A DNA stretch of 64,000 nucleotides. Source: JADJRG01 sp964474905. GTDB lineage: Bacteria > Myxococcota_A > Polyangia > Nannocystales > Nannocystaceae. Location of the stretch: positions 1 to 64,000 of the forward strand of contig CAYYUP010000001.1 in assembly GCA_964474905.1 (NCBI GenBank), given 5' to 3'. Numbering within the stretch: position 1 is the stretch's first letter; every line of letters begins with the position of its first letter. The notes under the pieces were generated by a model. That model was not told where the DNA came from. It ran no database searches and saw only the letters and a program-made list of their open reading frames with translations. This document shows, piece after piece, positions 1 through 8,293 of the stretch. The position numbers were made by a program, and so were the translations under genes.

Positions 1-1
1 G

Positions 2-631
2 CAAAAGAAGGCCAAGGATGCGATGGCTCAGGATCGCAACCGCGAGTGGCGCAAAGACCAGGTCGAGGATCTGCGTCGGGGTAAGGTCAAGTTCAAGTCC
101 AACGCCAACCACAAGTGGAACGTCAGCCTCATCGAGTTCGAGTTCGAGGATGACGCCGACGAGGAGATGGTCTGGACCCGCTCGGGCCGTTACCTCCGCA
201 AGTTCTTCTTCTTCAAGGACAATGGCCTGTGGAAGGTCGTCTACGCCTACCAGACCGAGAAGTGGGGCAAGCCCTACGACACCGTCGTCGAGGAGACCTT
301 CAAGAAGTGGTTTGGGATCAGCCCCGAGGCCAAGGTCAAGCAAGACCCCAAGACGGCCGCGCCGGTCCTCACCTACAACGAGTGGAAGTCCAAAAACGGC
401 GAGAGGATTCGCTCCTTCGACCTCAGTGCTGTGCACGGCGTCTACATGGTCACCGTGCTCGACGGCAACATCGAGGACTCGATCGGCGAGCGCCTGCCCA
501 ACATGAAGGAAGAAGAGAGTTTCTCTTCAGACGTTGGTGATGTTCTTGGCGGTTCGGATGTCGCCTACGACGAGGACGGCAACATCATCACCACCGAGGG
601 TGGTAGCCGCGACGACGACGACGACCTCTAG
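2..631 (+). CDS. hypothetical protein with acidic tail, 5' end outside window
   Basis: I do not recognise this protein. The reading frame is open to the window edge and encodes Gln-Lys-Lys-Ala-Lys-Asp-Ala before the first visible ATG at 23, so the gene probably begins upstream and this is its C-terminal part. The visible part opens with a charged, probably helical stretch rich in Lys, Arg and Glu, followed by a region rich in Trp, Phe and Tyr (around residues 40 to 110 from the ATG) that looks like a compact beta-rich domain. It ends in an acidic run of five Asp. No signal peptide or membrane segment is visible in this part. The downstream gene is convergent, and a perfect GC-rich hairpin lies between them. 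Confidence 0.75.
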   Translation, partial: QKKAKDAMAQDRNREWRKDQVEDLRRGKVKFKSNANHKWNVSLIEFEFEDDADEEMVWTRSGRYLRKFFFFKDNGLWKVVYAYQTEKWGKPYDTVVEETFKKWFGISPEAKVKQDPKTAAPVLTYNEWKSKNGERIRSFDLSAVHGVYMVTVLDGNIEDSIGERLPNMKEEESFSSDVGDVLGGSDVAYDEDGNIITTEGGSRDDDDDL

Positions 632-646
632 CGTCGGTCTCGATGT

Positions 647-681
647 CAACGCCGCGCAGGTCTCTGACCCGCGCGGCGTTG
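647..681. terminator. GC-rich hairpin between convergent genes
   Basis: An 11-bp perfect inverted repeat (647..657 against 671..681, left arm CAACGCCGCGC) encloses a 13-base loop. It sits 15 bases after the stop of the first gene and about 80 bases beyond the stop of the convergent penicillin-binding protein gene. No real U tract follows on either strand, so it may be a bidirectional stop or processing hairpin rather than a classical intrinsic terminator. Confidence 0.5.
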
Positions 682-761
682 TTACGTGAGGGGTGCGTCG
701 GCGAGTGCCGGGATGCGGTCGCCGCATACGAGCGGCTGAGTTCCAGCGTGAACCGCGAGAG

Positions 762-3389
762 TCAGTCGCCCAGGTTGATAGGCTCGCCGACACCGAGAGG
801 CCGGTCGCGTGTGGGGTCGAGCCCTGGATCGAGAACGGGGTCGGCTTCGAACTCAGCGTTGGCATCGGAATCCGGGGCGCGGTGGCGAGTCTTGAAAAAG
901 AGCAGCGCCGAGGGGCCCTCTGGGGTGGTCTCGCCGCCTGTGCGGGCGTCGACGTTGCGGCTGATCAATCCCGGTGGCTCCTGGCGCGGCACTGCTTCGT
1001 GCGGCACACCAGCGACGACGTCGATCATGTAGTCGGTCCACAGGGGGGTGGCGGTGGTGTAGCTCGCGTCCTCGATGCCCATCGAGCGCTCGTAGGTATC
1101 GTCGCCCATCCAGGCTGCGGTCACGAAGCGCGACGTGAAAGCGACGAACCAAGTGTCCGTGGTGTTCTCGCCTTTGGATGCGGTGCCCGACTTGCCCGCC
1201 GCCGGCACACCGATCTTTTGCGCGCGGTAGCCGATGCCTGAAGTGACGACGTCACGGAGCAGGCGGCTGATCAGGAAAGCGGTGCGTTCGTCGATCACCT
1301 GTTCGCTCGGTGCGAGGGCGGTGGCGGCTAAGCGATTGAGACGGCCGGCGATGTCGAGCGCAGGATCATGCACAGCCCGGTTGTCGACGAGCAGAGTGCC
1401 ATTTTTATCGGTGATTCTGCGGACATAGATAGGGTCTATCCAGGTCCCGCCGCGGGCGAAGATACCGAAGGCGCGGCTGAGTTCATCGGTGTGCACGCAG
1501 GATGCACCGAGGGAGAGCGCCCGGTCGGCGATAAGCTCAGTGCTAAATCCGAGGCGGCGAGCCCACTCGACGACTGCCTTGGCGCCGAGCGACTGGAAGA
1601 GCCGGATCGATGGCAGGTTGAGGGAGCGGATCAAGGCTGTTCGCAGGAGCACCCGACCGTCGAGCGTTTTACCGATGTTCTGCGGGTTCCACTCCTCACC
1701 TGGTTCGGGTTCGTAGGGCCTGTCCTCGAGAACAGATGCCATGTTGTAGGTGTCGCCATCGAGGGCGAGCGCGTAGTAGATCGCTTTGAACACCGAACCT
1801 GGCTGACGGCAGGCCTGGGTCGTGCGGTTGAACTGCGAGCGATCGAAGTCGGCACCGCCCTCCATCGCGGTCACATAGCCGCTCTGGTGGTCAAAGGTGT
1901 AGAGCGCGGCCTCGACCCGCGGTGGCTGGCCGAGTTCGACGAGCTGCAGGCCGCTGGCTCGATCGAGCCATAGCGTCGGAGCTGCGGGCGTTGTCGGAGC
2001 CTCGGCCTTGCTCTTGCTCTTGCTCTTGTCCCTGGATTTGCTCTTCGCAGGTCGATGGGTCAGCGGTCGCACCCAGATGACATCGCCGGGCTCGAGCGCA
2101 CGCTCGCAGTTCTCGATGGTTCGGTCGTTGATGCCGCTGTTGCGATCGTAGTTCGCGGCCCAATTCATATGCTTGAGGGTGAGCAGGGCGACGTCGTGTC
2201 CGGTGGTGACCAGGACCTTGTTGCGCTTGACCTCGGTGACCAGGGCGAGGCGCCATCGACTGGGGTCATCGGTGAAGGGGCTCTTGCCGTAGCTCTCGCG
2301 GAGGCGCTGCACGAGGCGCTGACGAGCTGTCTCTTTGCGCAGGTTAGCGGTGGGGCCGCGCCAGCCCTGCCGGCGATCGAGGCGGCGGATATGCTTGCCG
2401 ATCGCGGCGTGGGCCTGGGCGTGCATTTGGACCTCAGCTGGTGTCTCGATTTGGAGACCGCGGCCGAGCACCGCCTCTTTGCCGAAGGTCTTGATCAGCG
2501 TGCGCCGGACGTGTTCGGCGTAGTAGGGCGCTCGCAGGCGGAAGACGTCGGTGCGCTCGCTGAGCTCAAGAGGATCCTGTTTGGCGGCGTCACGCTCGTC
2601 ATCGTCGATGTAGCCAGCGTCGACCATCGTCTGCAGAACAACGGCGCGTCGACGCAGCGCTCGCTCGGGGTTGGCGACTGGCGAATAGCGCGAGGGGGCC
2701 CGAGCGAGCCCCGCGATCAGGGCACATTCGGCGAGCGTGAGTTCGTCTAGGCGCTTGCCGAAGTAGCGACTGGCCGCGGCCGCGACTCCGTAGGCGCCGT
2801 GGCCCAAGAAAATTTTGTTGAGGTAGATCTCGAGGATCCGCGCTTTGCCCAGACGGGATTCGAGGTGCAGCGAGAGGATCGCCTCTCGAAGCTTGCGCTC
2901 GAGGGTCCGGTCGTTGGTCAGGAAGCCCTTTGCGACCTGTTGGGTGATCGTCGAGCCGCCCTGGACGACACTGCCAGAGCGCAGGTTGGCGACAGTTGCC
3001 CGTGCCAAGCCGCGAAAGTCGAGGCCGGGATGCTCGTAAAAGCGGCGATCTTCGGCGGCGAGAAAGGCGTGCTGGAGCTCTGCCGGGATGTCGTCGATGT
3101 TGGCGTAGGAGCGGTGCTCACGGGCGAGTTCGGCGAGCAGGGAACCGTCTGCACCGTAGATGCGCGTGACTCCGGGGGCCGAGGTTTCGTAGCTCGAGAT
3201 CGTCTCGAGATCCGGCAGGTCCGCGGCGTAGTGGCGGAAGAGCTGATGACCGGCGATGACGACAAGGAGCCCAAAAACCAGGACCCCAAACGCGTAATAC
3301 CGCAAGAGCCAGCCTAAAAGGCCGGCTCTCGCGGGATTGAGCACCCAAACGTGGGTGTTAGGTGCCCGGATCGGACTGTCCGGAGCCAT
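762..3389 (-). CDS. mrcA: class A penicillin-binding protein (PBP1A-like transglycosylase/transpeptidase)
   Basis: Bifunctional peptidoglycan synthase that polymerises lipid II and crosslinks stem peptides in the periplasm. An N-terminal membrane anchor lies at about residues 24 to 48. The GT51 domain follows with AAEDRRFYEHPG (catalytic Glu113), GGSTITQQ and the EIYLNKIFLGHGAYG motif. The transpeptidase domain shows SVFK (SxxK, nucleophile Ser), SLN (SxN) and KSGTA. At 875 residues it is of normal length for the family. A low-complexity Lys/Ser insertion (KSKSRDKSKSKSK) lies in the region between the two catalytic domains. The ATG at 3389 lies inside the 3' end of the upstream gene (32-base overlap), so a slightly later start is possible. 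It is probably co-transcribed with that membrane protein. The symbol is by family analogy. Confidence 0.95.
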   Translation of the reverse strand: MAPDSPIRAPNTHVWVLNPARAGLLGWLLRYYAFGVLVFGLLVVIAGHQLFRHYAADLPDLETISSYETSAPGVTRIYGADGSLLAELAREHRSYANIDDIPAELQHAFLAAEDRRFYEHPGLDFRGLARATVANLRSGSVVQGGSTITQQVAKGFLTNDRTLERKLREAILSLHLESRLGKARILEIYLNKIFLGHGAYGVAAAASRYFGKRLDELTLAECALIAGLARAPSRYSPVANPERALRRRAVVLQTMVDAGYIDDDERDAAKQDPLELSERTDVFRLRAPYYAEHVRRTLIKTFGKEAVLGRGLQIETPAEVQMHAQAHAAIGKHIRRLDRRQGWRGPTANLRKETARQRLVQRLRESYGKSPFTDDPSRWRLALVTEVKRNKVLVTTGHDVALLTLKHMNWAANYDRNSGINDRTIENCERALEPGDVIWVRPLTHRPAKSKSRDKSKSKSKAEAPTTPAAPTLWLDRASGLQLVELGQPPRVEAALYTFDHQSGYVTAMEGGADFDRSQFNRTTQACRQPGSVFKAIYYALALDGDTYNMASVLEDRPYEPEPGEEWNPQNIGKTLDGRVLLRTALIRSLNLPSIRLFQSLGAKAVVEWARRLGFSTELIADRALSLGASCVHTDELSRAFGIFARGGTWIDPIYVRRITDKNGTLLVDNRAVHDPALDIAGRLNRLAATALAPSEQVIDERTAFLISRLLRDVVTSGIGYRAQKIGVPAAGKSGTASKGENTTDTWFVAFTSRFVTAAWMGDDTYERSMGIEDASYTTATPLWTDYMIDVVAGVPHEAVPRQEPPGLISRNVDARTGGETTPEGPSALLFFKTRHRAPDSDANAEFEADPVLDPGLDPTRDRPLGVGEPINLGD

Positions 3390-4662
3390 CGATGTCGGGA
3401 TCGTCCGAGTAGTTCTTCAGCGCCTTGAGAGCGCGGCTCTCGGCCGTGTTCATCGCTTCGAGACGCCCCTGAACCCGCTTGAGCAGCGATCCGTAGACGG
3501 CGGCGGCGTTGTTCTCTGGCTTGAGGCCGATGATGTAGCCGTACATGCCGCCGGTGGGGGTGACCGGCATGACCTGGCCCTCGTCGGTGCCGATTTGGGC
3601 GGTGACTGGCTCGCCGCCGACCTTGTCGATGATCTGGAGAGCCGTCGCTTTGCCCTCGCTGCCGGGCTCGCAGGCAGCCTCGCCGCAGACCGCACCGATG
3701 CGCGCGACGATCACCGCGCTGCCCTTCACGAACTTGATCGCGAAGACGCGGGGGCCGGAGCCCGCCTTGAGTGCATCGGCGTAGTTCTCGACGAAGGTGG
3801 AGAGATACGAGAGATCGGTCTTGAGGCCGTTGGCCTCCTCGTAAAGCTCGAAGGTCTTCTTGATGCCGGCCTTGTGCACGGCGGCGAGCTGCCAGCCGAA
3901 GAGGGCATCGATCTTGGGGTGTTGCTCGAAGGTCGCCTCGTTGAGGGCCTTGAGCTCGGCGGCGCCGGCCTTCGGATCCTTGGCCATTTTCTTGGCCAAG
4001 TCCGCCATCTGGAGCGAGATCTTTTTGCGGAGCTTGGCGACCTCTTGAACCTCGCCGAGCATGTCGAGGCCCTTTTTCTTGCCGCTCTCGACGAGTGCAC
4101 CCTTGGACGAGATGCTGTTGCCAACCCAGCCCAGGGCCATGCCGAAGATGAGGGCGCCAACCGCCGCCATGATGACGATGCCCTTGTTGCTCTTGGCAGC
4201 AAAGTCGCCGCCGACATCGGCGATCAGGCCTTCGTTGGGGTCGAAGCTAGCGGTCCCTCCAGCGAATGCGTCGCCGGCTGCCTTTGGCTGCGCCGGTTGT
4301 GCCTGCGCGGGGGCGGCTGCCTGAGGCTTACGGACCTCGCCGGGGGCGAGGATCTCGACCGAAGGCTTGGGCTTGACCTCGCCGGGGGCGGGGATGTCCG
4401 CGGCCGGTTTGGGCGGGGCCTTTTGCCCCGGGGCGGGGATGTTTGCGCTGGGCTTTCGCCGCGGCGCACCAGGGGCGGGAACCCCCGCTGCGGGCTTGGG
4501 CGCCGCTGGAGCGTTCTTCTTGGCAAGGCGAGCCTTGAGGGCGCTCAGATCAGTTCCTGGTTTCTTCGGTGGAGTCAAGGCCGGGTCCCGAGTGTGTGTT
4601 TCGAGAAAAAGAGGGCGAAGAGAGAGTAGCGGCAGGATAGAGACAAGCCCGGATGGCGTCAA
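3358..4662 (-). CDS. membrane protein with Pro/Ala-rich N-terminal region, function unknown
   Basis: I do not recognise the family. The first 130 or so residues form a low-complexity region rich in Pro, Ala and Lys with repeats of the type IPAPG and PKPA. One transmembrane helix follows at about residues 165 to 182 (IVIMAAVGALIFGMALGW). The remaining roughly 250 residues form an Ala/Lys-rich, largely helical domain with a Cys pair (CGEAAC) and a Gly-rich segment. The ATG at 4662 gives an unusual hydrophobic, non-conserved-looking N-terminus. A TTG at 4578 would begin MTPPKKPGTDLSALKARL, a more natural cytoplasmic start. Its end overlaps the start of the penicillin-binding protein gene, so a cell-envelope role is likely but only inferred. 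Confidence 0.8.
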   Translation of the reverse strand: MTPSGLVSILPLLSLRPLFLETHTRDPALTPPKKPGTDLSALKARLAKKNAPAAPKPAAGVPAPGAPRRKPSANIPAPGQKAPPKPAADIPAPGEVKPKPSVEILAPGEVRKPQAAAPAQAQPAQPKAAGDAFAGGTASFDPNEGLIADVGGDFAAKSNKGIVIMAAVGALIFGMALGWVGNSISSKGALVESGKKKGLDMLGEVQEVAKLRKKISLQMADLAKKMAKDPKAGAAELKALNEATFEQHPKIDALFGWQLAAVHKAGIKKTFELYEEANGLKTDLSYLSTFVENYADALKAGSGPRVFAIKFVKGSAVIVARIGAVCGEAACEPGSEGKATALQIIDKVGGEPVTAQIGTDEGQVMPVTPTGGMYGYIIGLKPENNAAAVYGSLLKRVQGRLEAMNTAESRALKALKNYSDDPDIDGSGQSDPGT

Positions 4663-4735
4663 CGGTGGGTCGACCGGGGCCGTAAAAGTCAGCCGAATCC
4701 GCGCTGGGCTGCGCGATCGGGTCGCCGTGCCCCGC

Positions 4736-5506
4736 CTATGCGCGCGGAGCCGCGGTCAGCGAAGAGCGAAGTGCTGAGAGCCCGCGTTCGGAGAGGGATA
4801 CCGCGATGACCTCTGGACGAGGATCCGTCATCGGCACCAGCTCGCCTTCGATGCGCGTGGGTCCGTCGGCTGCGGGCATGAGCAGCGTGATCGCGTGGGC
4901 GGTCGACGCTGCGCTACAGGACCCGCGGCGGGAGCTCGGGCAGGAGGCCCAGGCGGAGAGATCGGCGATCACCCGGGGTGCGAGCAGGCAGCCGCTGATC
5001 GTCGCCAGTGGGGAGCCTGGTTTGTGCACTGCGTGTCGGCGCAGCGGAGCCTCGAGGATAGGCGCCAGCTGTCGGAGAGCGCCGCGGCCGAGTGCTTCGA
5101 TCTCGGGGTCCAAGTCGCGACGAAGCAGATCTAAAAGGTGGAGAAGCACGCCCGCGGAGCCGAGTGTGATCGTCTGGACGAGGGCCCAGCCGTGGGCGCT
5201 CGTCAGGCCGAGCGCGAGGCGCAGCGGTCGGTGACCGGCGGAGATCAGGCGGCGAGAACCGTGCTCGTTGCCGGCGGTGCTGCCGAGCTGATGACGGCGC
5301 CGGCTCCGACGATCGATGCCGTGCGTATCGCCGGTGTTGCGTCCGAGGAGGCGCATCGGCTCGAAGGAGGGCTCGCCATCGATCACGCGCAGATCTCGAT
5401 CGAGATCCGGTGGGTACTCGGCGAGCGTCGTCCGCGGGGCGAGGGTGCACTCCCAATAGCTGGGATCCAGGTGGGGACAGGGCAACGGAGCCAGGGGATC
5501 ACGCAT
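4736..5506 (-). CDS. hypothetical protein
   Basis: A 256-residue protein of no family I recognise. GC is concentrated at third codon positions in this frame, which supports this strand over the opposite-strand open frames. The sequence has no signal peptide or obvious membrane helix. It has an Arg-rich segment near residues 60 to 70 (RRSRRRH), a hydrophobic central part with LLHLLDLLRRDL, and an Ala/Leu-rich C-terminus ending in APRA. It is followed on the same strand, after a 73-base gap, by the membrane protein and the penicillin-binding protein, so it could head that cluster. Moderately sure that it is a gene; function unknown. Confidence 0.6.
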   Translation of the reverse strand: MRDPLAPLPCPHLDPSYWECTLAPRTTLAEYPPDLDRDLRVIDGEPSFEPMRLLGRNTGDTHGIDRRSRRRHQLGSTAGNEHGSRRLISAGHRPLRLALGLTSAHGWALVQTITLGSAGVLLHLLDLLRRDLDPEIEALGRGALRQLAPILEAPLRRHAVHKPGSPLATISGCLLAPRVIADLSAWASCPSSRRGSCSAASTAHAITLLMPAADGPTRIEGELVPMTDPRPEVIAVSLSERGLSALRSSLTAAPRA

Positions 5507-5613
5507 CGAAGCCGGAGACTTGCACGTGTGCGTCTATGTAGGCAAAAAAGTTACGCAGCCCTCCGACGGGGCAGAAATTCGGGGTGTGCATCGCACCTCT
5601 TTAGGATCAGGGA

Positions 5614-6816
5614 ATGGTTGCCTCTCTGCGCTCTCCTGTTCTCAGCGGTCTCGATCGCCTCGGCGCAGGCGAGGGGCCTGAACTCCGCGGTGTGCCGGTG
5701 GCGTTGCTCTGTCATCCGGCCGCGATCAATCGGGACCTCGTACACGCCCGCGAGGTGCTCGGCGGACCTGTGGGTGCGGAACTCGTGGCGCTCTTGGGAC
5801 CTGAGCACGGGCTCGACGCGAGCGCTCAGGATATGGAGCCGGTGAGTGATGGATCGGCGTCTATCCCCAGCTACAGCCTCTACGGTGAGGACTTCGACAG
5901 CTTGCGTCCGCGACCGGAGATGTTCCATGGGGCAGATTGGCTGGTCTGCGATCTCCAGGACATCGGCACCCGCTACTACACCTATGTGTGGACGATCCTA
6001 CTGGCCGCCGAGGTGGCGATTGCAGCCGGCATGCGGGTGCTTCTGCTCGACCGGCCAAACCCGCTCGGTGGTCTCGAGGCAGCGGTCGAGGGCGGCGCGA
6101 TCGAGCCCGGACAGGAGAGTTTTGTCGGCCTCCACGACGTCAGTACTCGCCACGGCCTAAGCGCTGCGGAGTTGGTGACGATGGCCCTCAGTGAGCGCGG
6201 CGTCGCCGGTCGCGAGCGCCTGCAGGTGCTGGAGTGTGCGGGGTGGCATCGGCATCAAATGTTCCAAGAGACAGGTCTCCCGTGGGTGCTGCCCTCGCCA
6301 AACATGCCGACCGTCGAGACCGCGCTGGTCTATCCGGGCCAGTGTCTTTGGGAGGGCACGAATCTCTCGGAGGGCCGGGGCTTGACCCGCCCCTTTGAGA
6401 TTTTTGGCGCGCCCTTTATCGACGGACGAGCTCTTGCAGCGGCGATCGATCCCGAGGATCGGCCAGGGCTCACCCTTCGAGCCTGCACCTTCAAGCCGAC
6501 CTTCCATAAATTCGGCGGTGAGCGCTGTGGTGGTGTTCAGATCCACATCCGCGAGGCCGCCGAGGTGCGATCGCTGCGCTGCTCGTGGGCGCTCCTTCGG
6601 GCCTCTTGGCGGCTCTCCGAGGGGGCGATGCGTTGGCGCACCGAGGCCTATGAATTTGTCGACGACCGGCCGGCGATCGATCTGCTCGCGGGTGGACCGT
6701 GGCTGCGCGAGGCCATCGAGGCTCAGATCCCCGTCGCCGAGCTAGTCGCGTCGCAGGAGTCGGCGCGTCAGGCTTTCCTCGCCCGTCGTCGGCCCTTTCT
6801 GCGCTATCCCGAGTGA
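5614..6816 (+). CDS. namZ: NamZ-type exo-beta-N-acetylmuramidase (DUF1343 family)
   Basis: The protein matches the DUF1343 family, whose characterised members (NamZ, family GH171) remove terminal MurNAc from peptidoglycan fragments. Recognisable blocks are GPEHGLDA, a DWLVCDLQDIGTRYYTYVWT-like stretch near residue 110, LLLDRPNPLGG, the PSPNMPT segment and LWEGTNLSEGRGLTRPFE. At 400 residues it covers the usual catalytic length. Unlike many relatives it shows no clear signal peptide from the ATG at 5614, which would suit a cytoplasmic wall-recycling role, although an unrecognised upstream start cannot be excluded. The nadD-like fusion gene follows 48 bases downstream on the same strand. The biochemical role is inferred from the family only. 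Confidence 0.9.
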   Translation: MVASLRSPVLSGLDRLGAGEGPELRGVPVALLCHPAAINRDLVHAREVLGGPVGAELVALLGPEHGLDASAQDMEPVSDGSASIPSYSLYGEDFDSLRPRPEMFHGADWLVCDLQDIGTRYYTYVWTILLAAEVAIAAGMRVLLLDRPNPLGGLEAAVEGGAIEPGQESFVGLHDVSTRHGLSAAELVTMALSERGVAGRERLQVLECAGWHRHQMFQETGLPWVLPSPNMPTVETALVYPGQCLWEGTNLSEGRGLTRPFEIFGAPFIDGRALAAAIDPEDRPGLTLRACTFKPTFHKFGGERCGGVQIHIREAAEVRSLRCSWALLRASWRLSEGAMRWRTEAYEFVDDRPAIDLLAGGPWLREAIEAQIPVAELVASQESARQAFLARRRPFLRYPE

Positions 6817-6864
6817 GCCGCGGGCGGGGGCGCGCTGGCGGAACTCGGCGTTAGTATCAGCGCC

Positions 6865-8268
6865 ATGTCTCGCCCCGTGCTCGCGGTCCTCGGCGGATCT
6901 TTTAACCCGCCGCATATCGGTCACGCTCTGATTCCGAGCTATCTCCGGCTGCGCGGGCTGGCGACTCGGATCGTCGTCGCGCCCTGCTGGTCACATCCCT
7001 TCGCTAAATCGATGGCGCCCTTCGATGTCCGCCTCTGTTGGACCAGGGCGGCGATGTCTTGCCACGGCGACGAAGTGATCGTCAGCGATCTTGAGGCCGA
7101 ACTCGCGGCGGGGCGAGGGCAGGGACCCAGCTACACGATAGAGCTGCTAGAAGCGCTCGCCGAGCGTTCGCCTGGCTACGATGTTCGCCTGGTCATCGGC
7201 ACGGATATCGTCGCTCGCGGCGAGTTTGATCGATGGCACCGGGTCGACGAGTTGCGGCGTCGTTTTCCACCGATCATCATCGCTCGCTCTGGGTACTCAA
7301 ATCCCGAAGAGTGCGCGCTGCCGGAGGTCTCGTCGACGGCGATCCGGGATCTGCTCGCGGATCCTTCGGCGCCGGGGGCCCGGGAGCGTCTGGCCGCGAG
7401 CGTGCCCGCGGCCCTACTGCCGCTGCTCGTCGATCCTTCGCCTGGGTGTATATGGCTCATAGGACATGGCCATGTGGCCATGCATGCGGAAATCTGGTTG
7501 CGCGGCCGCGGCTGGACCACTCGGATGATCGGCGCACGTGCACTCGTCGCAGGGGAGGGGGCGCTGGCACTGGAGGAGGGGGAGACGCGGCCCGATGCGA
7601 TCTGGGTGCTCTGTGGTGATCCGGTGATTCCCACGGTGGCAGCGACATTGGCGAAGAGGCTCGATGTGATGGGGCTTAAGGGGTCGGTGCCGGTGCCGGT
7701 GCTGCATGCTGCGGGCGCATTGCCGGCCGTTAGCGAGAGCGCGCTCGGTCAGCTCGCGGGCGCTGGCCATCCGGTCGCCACTCTGCACCCGATTTGCTCG
7801 CTCCGGCGGGAGCAGCTCGCCCATTCGCGTCTCCGAGCGGCGACCTTTGGGGTCGAAGGCGACGACGTGGCGGTCGAGATCGCCGGGCGTATGGTCGGGG
7901 GCCAGCCGACGATCGATCTCAGCGGGCTCGACGAGCGCGGGAGGCGGGCTTACCACGGCGCCTGTGCGCTCGCGGCCAACCATCTCGGGGTGCTCTACGG
8001 GGAGGCCTGTGCGGTGCTCGAGGCCGAGGCTTGTCCGCGTCGACCGGCGGAGCAGGCGATGGCTTCGCTCCTGCGATCGTCCCTGTCAAACCTGCTGGCG
8101 TTGGGCGTGCCCGCGGGTGTCACCGGTCCGGTCGCGCGTGGCGACGGGGCGGCGATCGACGGTCACTTAGAGGCGCTCAACGGTCCGACCAGGGCCATTT
8201 ACCGGCTGTTGAGCGAGCGGTTGGCGGAGATCCTCCGGGACGTCGAGATCGCGCCCTCGGAGCCCTGA
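6865..8268 (+). CDS. nadD: NadD-like nucleotidyltransferase fused to Rossmann/DUF2520 module
   Basis: The first 190 residues are a nicotinate-mononucleotide adenylyltransferase-type domain. GGSFNPPHIGH carries the HxGH nucleotidyltransferase motif at residues 17 to 20, and SSTAIR at 156 to 161 is the second signature. This enzyme type makes deamido-NAD from NaMN and ATP. From about residue 193 a second module begins with a dinucleotide-binding GHGHVA (200 to 205), continues through a Rossmann-like domain, and ends in a DUF2520-like helical domain (HGACALAANHLGVLY; later PVARGD and HLEAL). DUF2520 proteins are normally separate, NAD(P)-dependent oxidoreductase-like proteins of uncertain function. 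No stop or frameshift separates the halves, so the 467-residue fusion looks genuine. The activity of the second half is unknown. Confidence 0.88.
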   Translation: MSRPVLAVLGGSFNPPHIGHALIPSYLRLRGLATRIVVAPCWSHPFAKSMAPFDVRLCWTRAAMSCHGDEVIVSDLEAELAAGRGQGPSYTIELLEALAERSPGYDVRLVIGTDIVARGEFDRWHRVDELRRRFPPIIIARSGYSNPEECALPEVSSTAIRDLLADPSAPGARERLAASVPAALLPLLVDPSPGCIWLIGHGHVAMHAEIWLRGRGWTTRMIGARALVAGEGALALEEGETRPDAIWVLCGDPVIPTVAATLAKRLDVMGLKGSVPVPVLHAAGALPAVSESALGQLAGAGHPVATLHPICSLRREQLAHSRLRAATFGVEGDDVAVEIAGRMVGGQPTIDLSGLDERGRRAYHGACALAANHLGVLYGEACAVLEAEACPRRPAEQAMASLLRSSLSNLLALGVPAGVTGPVARGDGAAIDGHLEALNGPTRAIYRLLSERLAEILRDVEIAPSEP

Positions 8269-8293
8269 AGATTGTCCGCAGCCGATCCTGAGA

